From assembly GCA_949126835.1 (NCBI GenBank), contig OX421500.1:18942667-19006666 (forward strand): DNA of 64,000 nt, in the 5' to 3' direction. A model generated the notes under the pieces. It did not search any database. It had not been told where the DNA came from and saw only the letters and a program-made list of their open reading frames with translations. Each line of letters begins with the position of its first letter. The stretch's first letter is position 1. This DNA is from Anisus vortex (lineage: Eukaryota; Mollusca; Gastropoda; Planorbidae). Positions 48,001 through 60,388 of this stretch are shown in pieces. Both the position numbers and the translations under genes were made by a program.

Positions 48001-49330
48001 TGTGAAACAATAGTGCCACTAATAAAAAAGAAATTTAAAAAATAACGCGATTTATACTTATCAGTCTAATTGACAAGTCGAATATAGGTGTGACCTTTTG
48101 AACTGGTATGATCGTGAGCTTCCGGTGAAATTTACCGCCATTTTCGTAAACAAAAACCATGCTTTGGTGCTGTTTGACATTTGATTTCAACATCAACAGA
48201 CAGTTCTTGTCTTTTAGACATATACAGCGGCTACAAGATTAGTTATGAGGAATCCGTTTTTAACATCAAAAGTGAGTAGGCGATAATTAATGTTAGTGTT
48301 ATTCGCGTTAGGCTAAATGTAGTATTGGTTTATAAAATAATTTAGTCAAGAGTTGCGTCCTTGGTAATTAAAAAAACACAATGCGGAGATTTATAAAAAA
48401 CAACAACACGAAAATAATTTTCCATCAAGCAATTAGTTTGGGGTTATAAATAGGTGATTCTTCAAATCTGACATTCACAATCCATCGTTTTCTTTTGGCG
48501 CCATCTTTTGGATGAAATAAAATTTAATTCTATACATATTTGCGTACAACCAGTAATGTAGCACACAGACATGGTTCGAATAAATTGATCGAATAAGACC
48601 GGACATGTTCTTCTTTTTTACCTTTTATGCATGTATATTTGTTAAGACTTGTCAATATCAAGGCCGTGGATTTAAAAAAAAATCAATACGAAATGAAAAA
48701 AAAAAAACTGGAAACTTCCTCAGAAAAAAATATGTGAACTAAATTCAGAGATTTGCAGATTTAATAAAAATGTCGACTAGTCCATTTAAAGAAGTATTTT
48801 GCTTAGTTTTCTCTCAGTTTTAAAGCAGGCCTTTCGGTTTTTCTTCTTTTTGTCTTTCGCTGTGCATTTTGTATATTGATGCTTTATGTGTAGTATGTAC
48901 GCTTTAATGCGCAATATACTGGTGATCTTTCTATTTCGCGTTAAAAATGATAAAATTTGTAGGGACATAAGATGTCCACGGGTCTACTTGTGTATATATA
49001 AACAAGAATAAGAAAGAGCCTTATAATAATGAAACGCGAGAGACCCGTTCACTGCATGATAGAAAAAGACGATTTGTTTTGTTTTGTTTAAGGCAAGAAA
49101 AAACATGCATGTTTTCCAATTGTACCTGCTGTATTGCGCAGTTGTCAGCTAACCAGGAGCAAAAGGTATGCTTGCACAAAATAGGTTGTTATGTATTATG
49201 TACCTGTTGACAAGGTATTGGCTTTTACTTTGACCCCTTTATCACCAAATAAATTATATTACATTATTTAATGACTTAATAAATAAATGATAAATGCATA
49301 ATTAAACATTTTTGATTGAATAAATTATCG

Positions 49331-51482
49331 TTGCTTAGTTAAAAAAAAATTCTTATTTTTAAATGCTTTTCAATTATTAAATAAATAATTTTGTTAATGT
49401 GTATGTTAAATTTAGTTTAATAGACAAGTCGAAATCTTAATCATTCACTACATCTATGATATAAACATTGTAACTGAAAAGTAAAATTAATAATTATACT
49501 TTACCTATTTAATATACATTATTTGCTATTCCGAAAGTTAAAACATCTGTTATGACGGTTATAAACACTTTTTAACTCAGTATGAATTATACCCTTTAAA
49601 TCTGCGTGTACATTTAAAAGTACTATTTAATATTTTTTTTACATTATTTTAAATGTAATATTTAGTAGCATTTTTTAAACGTATTTTTTTTAGTTTTTGT
49701 ACCATACATTGTAAGATAGTTGTCTCCGAATAATTTGTAAATGTCTAATAGACTTCTTTAGTAGTCACTATCATCACTGGAAACGACCAAAATGGCTGAG
49801 TCTCAGTCGTATTTGATTTAGAGTACAGTGCCTATTTACATTTCATTGGTGCAGATGGTATATACAACATTTATACATCAAAAAATCATGTCCCATTTTA
49901 GAGCTCAGGAAATGTATGTCTGTACTTGCTACCTAACAATCTGGTGCCACAGCATGAGTCACCAATAATCAAACTAAAAAGAAAGTTTGGAGCCTTAAAA
50001 TCATGGGCTTTAATGAAATGTTTCTATATTTAGATGTATAGATATTTGTAACGCAAATAATCCAATCTGCGAGCAAATACATGTCTTAAAGCAGACTTCT
50101 TTACTCAGCTTCCAGTTTATAGACATATGCTATTACTAATTGGCGTTAAAACGTGTAGTGGTATAGTAGTAGAATTAAAGTTTTATAGACAGATGTAAAC
50201 GTGTATTTTGAAATTATATAATAATACTTTTAAACTAAAAATAGGTTAAGTGTATTACACATTTATGTATGACAATGTTTGTGTAAACACATTTTGCATT
50301 ATGTTATTGTACTAAATAAAATATTTTTACTACAACTTTTATTGTTATAGTAATATAAGTGTTTGTTCATTAGTTTTTTATTGACCGATTGATATTGGGA
50401 ACCCACAAGTAATTTAGTCCGGGGCTTCACTGTAACTATCTCCGACCCTATCCCATGTAACTAAACATTACTTTTCATGGTATACATATTTGTTAATAAA
50501 AAGAAAACAAAGTGAAGTGTTTCCCATAGTGAAATGAATGTAGGGCACGTCAAGCTACATAATCCATTAATCAACTTATTGAAGACACTTTACCACAACG
50601 AAAAAGAACAAAAAAGATAAGACGTCCTACAATATTTACAAAGCTAAAAGAGCGAAAATGTGAAAATTAAAAAACAAATAACGTGAACAACATGACAAAA
50701 TGTTAACATGACGTGCGAACATCGTTCAGGAAATATGTGTGTGTATGCGCGTGCATGTGTGTGCATCTATATATATACCGGTATATATGTCTTTTCACCT
50801 AGAAAAATGCCAACTGATAAAAGCATCCTATAACAAAAAAATAATTACAAACTACTTCATTCATGGCAAAGAACTAACTTTAACAATGCAAAGTATTAGG
50901 AGTAATAATAAATGATAAGTTATTTTGGAATCTTCCAATTGATGAAATAATACAAAATCAAACATAACATTAGGATCCATAAAATGGAACTTTTACAAAT
51001 GTAATAAAAATATAAAACTTAAATGATATATCTCATTGTTGTTCTCAGTATTCTTCTTTTATTATAGTAGGCCTATATGGTACATTCTGACAAAATGGTA
51101 TGTACGTATCAGAAGGGAAGCCGAGATGCAATCATTTATTTGTTATAGCGATTAATATATTTATAAATGTGTTTTAATATCAAGAGTTTTTTTCTAAAAC
51201 TATGTAGAAACAAAACTAGTCTTTTTTTATCTATATTATTAATGATGTTAAGTTAGTAGCTTCTTAATTTATTGATTCCTTTTTAAAAATTTTAACAGCT
51301 CCCATTGTCGGCTAACGGATATATCGTACATACCTTTTTTATTATTTTGTTTAGCAAACTATGTATGAGATAATATATAAATAAAAATTATACTTTAGTA
51401 CATCACTTTGTTTTTTTTATATTGAATTGGGATATTTAATTAATTTTAACTTGTTGATTGATATAAAACTATTATTCATGTA
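49331..51482. other. Spacer between the inverted arms
   Basis: AT-rich single-copy sequence with no gene. It contains a short TATATATACCGGTATATAT palindrome near 50770. Confidence 0.45.
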
Positions 51483-51496
51483 TTACTAGCTGAACA

Positions 51497-51762
51497 GGGG
51501 CACGGTAGCCGAGTGGCAGCGCGTTCGACTGGCGATCCGAGGGTCCTGGGTTCAAATCCTGGTGAAGACGGGATTTTTTCCCAGGACTTGAGGGTGTCCC
51601 TGAGTCTACCCAGCTCTGATGGGAACCTGACATTAGTTGGGGTAAAGTAAAGGCGGCTGGGCATTGTGCTGGCCCCACATCCCCTAGTATGCCGTGGCCA
51701 CAGAAACTGGTGAACGCTGCTTCACCGGCCCTATGATCACTTTGGTCCGAAGGGTACTTTAC
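51497..51762 (+). mobile_element. Complete tRNA-derived SINE
   Basis: The head carries Pol III box A (GTAGCCGAGTGGC) and box B (GGGTTCAAATCC). The body matches the copy at 5586-5765, and the end reads GGGTACTTTAC. It is flanked by a perfect 14-bp target duplication, TTACTAGCTGAACA, at 51483-51496 and 51763-51776. SINEs use a partner LINE for insertion. Exact duplications mean a young insertion. Minus-strand frames at 51472-51678 are antisense shadows of it. Confidence 0.92.
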
Positions 51763-51776
51763 TTACTAGCTGAACA

Positions 51777-52514
51777 AAAAAAAAATTAAAAAAAGTATCG
51801 CTTACGCTTACGACAAGTTTAATGGCATTATTTCATGTGCTTTAACATTTTGATAATATTTTTATTGTGTATAACACTACGTAAATAAGTGTATCTTTTT
51901 GTTAAAGCAAAATTTAAATCATTTAGTAAAAATGTTGTTAAATAACATGTAAGATAGCATTGCTTTATTAATCCATTAAATGAAAATTTGACTTGATTAC
52001 AGACGTTCCGCCTATCTGCATATTTTACACGCTATAAAATAACTATTAGTATTCAAGCACATAAATAAACTTATAATATAGTCTTTCACTTACACTATCA
52101 TACCATTTATCATGCAAGAAAAAGTATCATAAAGAGTCAACTATTGTATTTCTGGCTGGCTGGCGACTCGGATGAAATTTGTGTTCAGACTTTGGTACAA
52201 AAGTATAAGAGTACTCTGTAAGTGTTCACTACGACTTAAATGCCTTCGCCGTACGAGGATACAAAAGTGTTGATGACCCTCTTGACAGATTCTTGAAACG
52301 TCTAAAATACCAATCATTTTTATCCAAATCTCTGCCAGAAAAGATAAAGTCGAAATACTGATTTTACTTTTCAGTTCAAATAATTTTATCATTGATTTAT
52401 TGAATGCTAAACATTTCGACGTGTCTATGAAAATAAATTTAGCATACAAATTTGCACAATTATTTACGTACTTATTGAAAAGCAAATAAGAGTAATATTG
52501 TTATTTTTTAATAA
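51777..52514. other. Spacer between the inverted arms, right part
   Basis: No gene recognised. The minus frame 52141-52485 has no family signature. Confidence 0.4.
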
Positions 52515-54690
52515 GCAGGGGTATTTCATTCAGTCAAAATAATGCAATTATATTTTTATCATTTAGTTCAAAAAAGTAATTTGATATATTTGGTAAAGAA
52601 GGGGTTAAACTAAAAGCCAATACCTTGTCAACAGGTACATACAAACCTTCTTGTTTTGCAGCATAACTGTTTCTCCTGGTCAGTGGACAACTGCGTAATT
52701 AAGAAGGTAAACCGAGACAACATAATATGTGTTTTTATAGCCTTAAACTAAATACAAAACGTCCCGTACCTTTACGCAGTTAAGAGGTCTCTCATGTTTT
52801 ATTATTTTAGGTCCCTATTTTTATTCTTGTTTTGATATACACAAGAAGACTTTGTCCCAGAAAAGTTTTTTTTTTAAGCAAAATAGCAAGATCAGCAATG
52901 TATTATAAATTGATAAATCATGCAAAAGCATGTTTAAAGTTTACGAAAATGGCGCGAAATGTCACCGGAAGCTCGTGATCTTTTACCTTAGAAAAGGTCG
53001 CGCCTAATTAAGACGTGAGAATTACATCGTACTTAATCATCTACGTGAAAAGAAAGAAGACAAAAAAATGAAACAACGAAAGACAAAGTGGGGAAAACCC
53101 GAAAGCCCCGCCTTAAATTTGATTGAAAACTAAGAAAAAAAAAATGTCCTTAGTTTACTCTACAAATTATGCAGTATGTTAATATGTGAAAAAATTCTGA
53201 GTAAGTTTCCAGTATAGTTTTTTTAACTTTGTATCGATTATTCAAATATATTTGTGATCTATATCGAGCAAGCACACGCATATATTTCTATAGCGCAGTG
53301 TCAGTAAAATCAACAAATAAAAACCACTTAAAGTGAGATTAAAATGTAAGACTATATTTAAATCATAGATTGATATAGGTCGCAAAAATCGTGTGTAAAA
53401 AAAAGATCTGCTGTTAAATATATGATTAGATTGATTTTTCTCTACATAAATAAACTCTAGTTGAACTTTGAATACAATATAATATAGTCAACTCAGTATA
53501 TAACTGATTCAGTATACTTCGAGCGTCGTACTCATTCAGTTATGATAGGATGACCCTTTTTTTCAATACAAATCGTTATTTAGAACGTCTTTGGGGCTCT
53601 AACGCGTCGCAACACTGATCATCACCATTTTCTTTTAGCCCATTCAGGTAAAGCTGCGACTGACTTATTCGTTGAACAATCAGGGCTATAACTCTGCATA
53701 CATTTTGGCTTTGGTTTTTGTGATTTTTGTGTGTAAAAATGTTTAGTCAATTTGTTTTCTATGAAATCTTGTAAATGTAAAAAGAAGAGCCATTACAATC
53801 AAGAGAAATGTTTCTAGTCATTCTTATGGTAAAAAAATTAGGTTGTTGAAAACCTGGAAACGTGGCCCACGTATTGCGAACATGGCTGCTGCACATCGTA
53901 TGAGGATAACTCTGGTATACGATAAAAAGGACTGGTGTGCACATAGAGGGAACTTTCGAAAAAATAAAATTGTGCAGTCATCCCTTCAAAGCTCCATATT
54001 GTCTTCTTATTTATTTATTCATGTGCTAGGAGGTATGGGTTTGATGATATATAACGGTGTATATCTGATAAACTGCATGCTGATCGACAAGGAGAATAAG
54101 TTTTTTTTTGTGTGTTTTGTTTTTTTAAGATTGCGCAGTCAAAAATGTATGTAGAAGCTTTGTGCATTGTTTTCTACTCCTCTTTATATAATCATAACTA
54201 GACTATTTTCGTAATAACAATGCATCCATCTATCTATCTACCCAAAATTCAAGGACATACACACTGCAAAGACTGTCTATAGGCGCTTGCGCATGTATGC
54301 TTTGCAGCAAGTGGTCTAGCTCGTCATATTATAAGTGTAGGTCGAGAGGTCAAATAGTATAACAATAATACGCTTTGATTTCACCCATTTTGAAAGAGGC
54401 CAAGGAAAGTAATTGACTATACATACTTTTTTTTTGCTTTAAAATAAATTTATATTTCAAATAATTACTTTACTAATAAAATAAATATTTATTTTTAATG
54501 CAATTACTAATTTATGCCCAAATTACCTCTCGATGTGACAATATCGTATAATTTGAGAAGCATTCTGAAACAAAACAAACAATTGACGCGTGTGATGACA
54601 GAATAATGCACATAACTTTTCTTAAGGCTGCATATTATTGCTTATACCTGGACATTGACATGTACTTTTAAGATACTTGTTAAATTATCA

Positions 54691-54698
54691 TATAAATA
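54691..54698 (+). promoter_or_regulatory. TATA box of lectin gene 2
   Basis: TATAAATA about 100 bases before the ATG at 54795. It is in the same sequence context as the box of lectin gene 1 in the other arm. Confidence 0.7.
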
Positions 54699-54794
54699 TC
54701 ATGTCAGTTTTACATTTGTCACTCATACTTTCAGATCTTTCACTAAAGCATCGTTAACTATCCCTGAATCTATACACAATTCGGCTCTGTTAAA

Positions 54795-56262
54795 ATGGAG
54801 ATTTTTATTGTATTTTTCGTTGTGCACGTCATGGCGCTTACAATGCTAGCACAAGGTAATCGTAAAGTTATTTATGATTTTTTAAAAACTGTTAATGATT
54901 CGATTCCTCTAATAGTGTACGCGTTTATGAGTTGTTGTTGTTTTTTTTTTAATTGACAATCTTCGCACATTTTATAATAGACATTAGAACCGAGGCGGAC
55001 ACAATTTTGATAATAGTTTGACAAAGTGGGATTTTTAACTCGTCCAGCGTGATAGCAGCCTCAAAATCATCCTGCTACTGCTCTCAATTTTATTAAATGA
55101 GACTCTAATGTCATTTTTATTAGTCTTCCGCGTGCCATTAAAAATAGCTCTCAGAGCCAAGTCTAGCACGCGTTGCCTAGGTTTCAGACCCTAGCACTAC
55201 GATATGCAAATATATTGTACAAAAGTAGTAATAATATGCTAATCATAGAATGAAACTAATGTATTAATATATATATTATACACAATGTGTATTCACAAAT
55301 CATAACAAGATAAAGAACCAAAAACTACATAGAAACATTGTTTCATTTCGTATGATTTAAACACAAAATTTGATAAGGCTCCTTAACTTTAGTTTGCTTT
55401 TAAGCCTACTATTCAATACCTATTTGTGTATTCATACATTATAAAACTGTATGTTTTGATTCTGAGATTTTTTTAGTTTACATTTTAGATGTATAACACA
55501 AAAGTTTTTTTATAGACATTTCTGATATGCTTTGTTTTTTTCATTTTTAATCTTCATAACGTATCGAATGTGATGATTTGTGACAAGCCAATGCAATAAA
55601 TGTTACAAAAAAACACAACAACATTAGCAAATAATTGTTTTGCTAGGTTTTACACTCTTAGTTTTATCTTTGTTTATGTTTATATTGCAGGTGATAATGA
55701 ATTATCCAACAGTTGTAGCGAGAATTCTATTGGAAACTATCTGGTCAAGACAATTCTATCACAAGAAAAAGATTTAGCACAATGTCGACAACAACATGAA
55801 CTATGCCGAAGTATACAATGCGAAATCTGCCCAGAGCCCTATTCAAAGTCTAGTCTCGATATATTTATGAATTCCTTGTTTGGTCAACCAAATGAGTTCA
55901 ATAATAAAACATATTATTTATCTACAATTACAACTAATGCTACTCAAGCAGATAAATATTGCTCAATCATTGGAGGCTATTTAGTTGAGATCGATGATAT
56001 CAACGAATTTCAATTTGCAAGAAATCTCATTACATCATCAAATTATGAACATGTTTACGTTGCTGGATCGGATGCTGCAAACGAAGGGACGTGGATCTTT
56101 CAGAGAACTGGGCAAACGCTACCATATTTGGATTGGAAATCTGGAGAGCCGAATAATAGGGCCAGAAACGAACATTGTTTGATTCTGAGGAAATCACATG
56201 CAGGCAAAATGAATGACGCATCCTGTGCTTCTTCTAGCTATCACTTTTTATGTGAAGTTTAA
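54795..56262 (+). CDS. Secreted C-type lectin 2
   Basis: Exon 1 (54795-54855) gives MEIFIVFFVVHVMALTMLAQ, a signal peptide, with donor CAAG|GTAATC in phase 1. Exon 2 (55691-56262, acceptor TTTATATTGCAG) completes 210 residues. The stalk has CSENS, AQCRQQHELC and IQCEICPE, one cysteine more than lectin 1 (ELC against EEY). The C-type lectin domain has cysteines at 111, 183, 199 and 208, EPN at 173-175, and MND in place of WND. It should be secreted and calcium-dependent, with mannose-type preference predicted from EPN. AATAAA at 56356-56361 serves as the poly(A) signal. The introns of the two lectins still align in patches. The in-frame bases before 55691 are intron, so the longer open frame starting at 55600 is not the protein start. 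Confidence 0.92.
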
Positions 56263-56355
56263 CTCAAAATAAGCTAACCATAACATACATTTATATCTTA
56301 TCAAACTAATTTCTTAATTTGATTTCAATTTCTAATTATGCAACAAGATTATCGA

Positions 56356-56361
56356 AATAAA
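56356..56361 (+). terminator. Poly(A) signal of lectin gene 2
   Basis: AATAAA about 95 bases after the stop, in sequence alignable with the signal of lectin gene 1. Confidence 0.7.
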
Positions 56362-56884
56362 TGATATACCTGTATTATGTTGTTGTTTTTTATATAGGTA
56401 GTATAAAAAAGATATTATTGTATTAACAACATTTACAAACATCCAGAAATCAAAACTGGGTTCCATGCATGATGTTAAGTCGGAACCTATAGAAAAAGAA
56501 GCGTTAGAAATATATTTTAATGATGCAACATTTAAATATAAGCTGACATGTTCCACTTGTATCTAGCACTTCTTAACGTTTGTGAATCATTTATATCCAT
56601 TGCCAACCTTTTTTGTGTATAATTTATATCCCTTGTCAAGTCTTTGTTTCGAGTTTTAAACTAGATTTATTGCCAGTTTAATTCCTGGAAGTAGAACTGT
56701 TTCAGTTACGTCAATAATATTTAACTTTTATTACATAATGTCATCTATATTAAATATGTATGTTTGATTTTGAAAACAAAGAGTTTGGGAATAAATTGTG
56801 AACAAACATTTGAGATTAAATGCTATAGAAAGTTAAACTTAGGTATACAATATATAGAAAGAAAAACAAATGAATATGTCATGC
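56362..56884. other. Intergenic, nothing recognised
   Basis: AT-rich spacer. Confidence 0.4.
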
Positions 56885-57190
56885 TCCAGGAACATAATCT
56901 GGCGGGGAAACAGGATTTACTGCTTTCCACTGTCAAACGACAAAAGCTGAGAAGTTGTTTTTTTTCATACTGTCAATCATGACTCCTTGGCCAAAACCAG
57001 CCTACACTGTACCGCGGAAGGAACAAAGATCGCAAAGAAAGAGAAGTGGGTAGACATATTGAAAGAGTGGACCGAACTACCTCCTGATACGCTTTTGTAA
57101 ATGGTTTCTGACCAGGACGAATGTAGAAATCTAGTTATGCGCACCGTTGTAGCACCCCCCACAAAAAAGTCATGAGCTAGATGATGATGT
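56885..57190 (+). pseudogene. Non-LTR retrotransposon 3' end
   Basis: The plus strand reads KQDLLLSTVKRQKLR, then after a frame break HDSLAKTSLHCTAEG, KKEKWVDILKEWTELPPDTL, and ends near GATGATGATG. It is the same family and same end as 28270-29870. Only the last part of ORF2 was inserted or survives. Confidence 0.75.
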
Positions 57191-57391
57191 TGACTATATA
57201 ACGTCGGTTTGTAAAGTTATTTACAATTGTTCTATTTCAATTGCAGTTGTCGTCTATTTGACAAAAATAAATACAAAACAAATATCATTTATCCGTAACA
57301 ATACATAAGAATCATTTAGAGTATGGTTTGTCAAACTATTGATAAAAGTGTTCCAAAAACAGATTTCTAATTTATTCAGCGTGCCAACGAC

Positions 57392-57392
<1 letters not shown>
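57191..57392. other. Spacer
   Basis: No feature seen. Confidence 0.4.
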
Positions 57393-57448
<56 letters not shown>

Positions 57449-57461
57449 ATATATATAGGCC

Positions 57462-57507
<46 letters not shown>

Positions 57508-57535
57508 CACATATATATATATATATGTATATTGT
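57393..57535. repeat. (TA)n array with a central TAGGCCTA palindrome
   Basis: Two TA arrays surround TATAGGCCTACATATA, and GTGTATATATA is mirrored by TATATATACAC. It could form a long hairpin. The minus frame 57372-57620 is a shadow of it. Confidence 0.9.
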
Positions 57536-58716
57536 TACGGAATAATGCTCTATCGAAATGCCAACTAACTTTAAACTTGGACAAATGAACCCCGCGCATT
57601 ATATTATTAAAGCTAGACAATTTGTTTCCCGTTTTAAAATTAAACGCTCTTATTAAATGAGAACAAGTTTGTCTAGATGAAGGCTAGTCACGCCAAATTT
57701 CGCTACCAATAGAAAATTAACAATTTGAATTTAGGCTCTATAAAGCTTTACCGCGCGGCCGATAGAGGTCAAAGGCAACTTAATTTGCATGACCTTTCTA
57801 CCGCTCCAATCGTGTAACTAGGTTAGCCCGCGAAAGTCTTGAGACGTAGCAGGTGCTCTACTCTTTTTTTGGCCAGTCCTTCCGAAGAATTTACCATGAG
57901 TACGTCGCTTGTAATTATTTTCTAGTAATTTAAATGTATACAGTCTACTATTTGATTGGAAACGACCTGTGTATTTTATTGTTTTAACCAAGACTCGCTT
58001 ACTTCATTTGAACGTATGTACGGTGTTTCGAATGGACACCTTAGCAGTCAACTTTCTCCACTTTAGCCTATCTTAAGCTGTTCTCTCAAGTTGAGTCAGC
58101 TTTGACCTTTATCGGCTGCACGGAAAAAGTTTAAGAGCAGGTATGATCTTGTAAAACAAAACACTATGTTGAGTCCAGTTAGAAACAAAACTATATCTAG
58201 ATAATGATTTAAGGCGAAGCACTCAGGGCAAAAGCTTGGGATCGTTTATTAATGTGTTTAGTTTTAAAAGAAAACATATATATTATTATACATACACATT
58301 TAGTTGACCATTTGCACCCAATACTGAATTGTTAAATGCCAAATTTGGTTACTACATGAAAAATAGGGGAAATCTATAATAGCTTGTTCTGATATTACCC
58401 CCTCCATTATATTCAGTTAATCTCGTAGTTACAACAAGGTAGACTTTGGCAAAGCTAGTTAGATCCCAAATGTGTGTAAGGAAATATTTGACATTAAATG
58501 AAATACTTGTTAAACTACCAGGCGTTGCGCAGGGTAACATTTAAGGTAACATAGAAGAACAAAAGACAAATATAATTTCTGCCTAATAATATATACATAT
58601 AAATAACAAATAAATATCGTCATAGTCAAATAAAGCTTTAACAAACTATTTTGATAAACTATTTTTTTTATTTAAATAAAATATACTTTTGCTAATTCTT
58701 ATTAAAACAACTAGAG
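57536..58716. other. Intergenic, nothing recognised
   Basis: Mixed composition with no coding signature on either strand. Confidence 0.4.
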
Positions 58717-59783
58717 CATAGGTTCTCAACCTTTTTCAACTCACCGCCCCCTTTTAGAATTTTTTTTCCGCTCACCGCCCCCTTCCCCCAACTATCTTTC
58801 AGCCCCCAATCCCCCCTCTCTTTTCCGCCCATCTGGACTATAGTTTCCGCAATTTTTTAAGGCGGACTAGACTTTTTGTATGATTAATTATCTTTAATAA
58901 AACTGAAAAGAAAACATATTGTAAGAATTAATAGATAGAAAAATTGCCAAAACAAAAGGTTTAAATAAATCAATATTAATGTCAATCGTTTTCATGGTGT
59001 GTTGCTAGCAATTTGTCTATGTTTGTTTCAATTTTGGTTGCAAAAGCCCTAGGTATAATAATTGTAATATTTGTTATATTACAAAACAGAACTTGTTCGG
59101 CATCACTATTGAATCAAATGTGGAAACATTTTTTAAATAAAGGGAGATAATTATCCCGTTTTATTTGGCTAATATTTCTGTTTTTTTTCCTTTATACAAA
59201 ATAAATGGCTTAGAATTTATAACTTTGCAATGATTAAACTGTAAAAAGTATTTGAAAATTATGTAAATATTATATGACTAAAGAATGTATATGTATATTT
59301 TCAAGCTTTACAATAACTACCCAGTTCGTATGATTACTACTTATCTATATAGCTTAACAATAGAGTGGCTCTTAAAACCATGCTATTATCAAACACATTA
59401 AGAACATTGCGGTAAAAATAAGATTAAAATATCATTAATATTAGCAGATGTTTGGGCGACAGTCCGGTGAACCAACCACAGGACAATCCAGCCGCACACC
59501 ATATTTGCCACCGGGATTCCTATTTCTTATTTATATAATAATATGTAGGCATACAGTTGGGGGATAGATATTTAGCAGCACTTGCGTTGACATCACATTT
59601 CTTCCAAAAACTAATCGATTCAAATAGCTGAGGTGTTCAAATTATATCAGGTACGTTTGTACCGCCCACTTGCCCTTCACCGCCCCCCAATCGCCCTCAG
59701 GAATGTCAGCGCCCTGCCCCCCCCCCAGCAAAGCCTCTCACCGCCTGCCCCGGGAACGATATCGCCCCCGTTGAGAACCTATT
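58717..59783. mobile_element. Non-autonomous hAT-like DNA transposon
   Basis: Ends are inverted. CATAGGTTCTCAAC at 58717 mirrors GTTGAGAACCTATT ending at 59783, close to the CAGGGGTTCTCAA start of many hAT elements. AACTAGAG (58709-58716) and AACTATAG (59784-59791) form an 8-bp target duplication with one difference, the hAT length. Both ends have subterminal CCGCCC-rich strings. The 1.07 kb interior has no transposase frame. Confidence 0.75.
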
Positions 59784-60321
59784 AACTATAGGGACTAATA
59801 ATCGAGAAAATATTAACAAATTAAAACAGGATAATCAGAAAATGTATATGTATTTAATCATTTACAATGTACGCTAGGCAAACAATTTGTTTATAATATA
59901 TATCCTACTAAGTCTAAGCATATATATATATATATAAAATTATAGTTATTACACTGTTTGCATTTAACTAAGCCGTACGATATGAGTAAAAAAAATCAAT
60001 AATGAAATATACAATTTTAATATATTTTTTTCGTTTGTTTTTTTCTTATGGAGAACAATTTATGAAAAACAACTTCACAAATAAAAAAGCAAGTTATAAT
60101 CATGAAAATATAGGTTTTTTTTTGTTTAGGTCAACGAGTAAACAGACAATGGTCACACCCGCGTGCCTAACTACTCTTCTTGGATAACACATGCAAGATG
60201 CGAAATCACAAAAGTAAAATATCAGACAATAAAGCCACCTGTCGTTAAATTAACCAATGGGAATCGAAAAGTACACACACAGTCTATTTTAAGCATACAT
60301 AGCTTTTTTTGGTATATGTAC
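59784..60321. other. Intergenic, nothing recognised
   Basis: AT-rich. The frame 60002-60187 has no signature. Confidence 0.4.
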
Positions 60322-60388
60322 CTGTTTGTTGCGTAAATTTTGCAGAGGCTAATATTAAGCCAAGGATAATTTCAATGACGGCTTGCAT
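60322..60388 (-). other. Orphan signal-peptide exon candidate
   Basis: The minus strand from the ATG at 60388 encodes a 22-residue hydrophobic leader (MQAVIEIILGLILASA..) and ends at ACAG|GTACAT in phase 1, the same design as the first exons of the four secreted genes. No second exon was found on the minus strand down to about 56300. It may be the remnant of a lost lectin or fibrinogen gene, or its partner exon is not recognisable. Confidence 0.4.

Larger units (their letters stand above)
44170..49330 (-). repeat. Left arm of an inverted duplication
   Basis: Reverse-complement similarity to 52515-56350 covers the lectin gene, its promoter and about 3 kb upstream. Matching marks include 46180-46250 with 54525-54600 (AATTTGAGAAGC, GACGC.TGTGATGACAG), 48110-48150 with 52940-52980 (ACCGGAAGCTC.TGATC) and 49205-49245 with 52605-52640 (AAAAGCCAATACCTTGTCAA). 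Divergence and many indels show it is old. Confidence 0.8.
52515..56350 (+). repeat. Right arm of the inverted duplication
   Basis: Reverse-complement partner of 44170-49330. It is shorter by about 1.3 kb, mostly upstream of the lectin promoter. It ends just after the poly(A) signal region. Confidence 0.8.

Noticed and set aside
55600..55690. Longer start of lectin 2 at 55600
   Set aside because: The bases before 55691 form a pyrimidine tract and AG acceptor. The aligned partner gene has an intron there, and exon 1 at 54795 supplies the signal peptide.
57372..57620. Minus-strand Ile-Tyr repeat frame
   Set aside because: Translation of the TA array.
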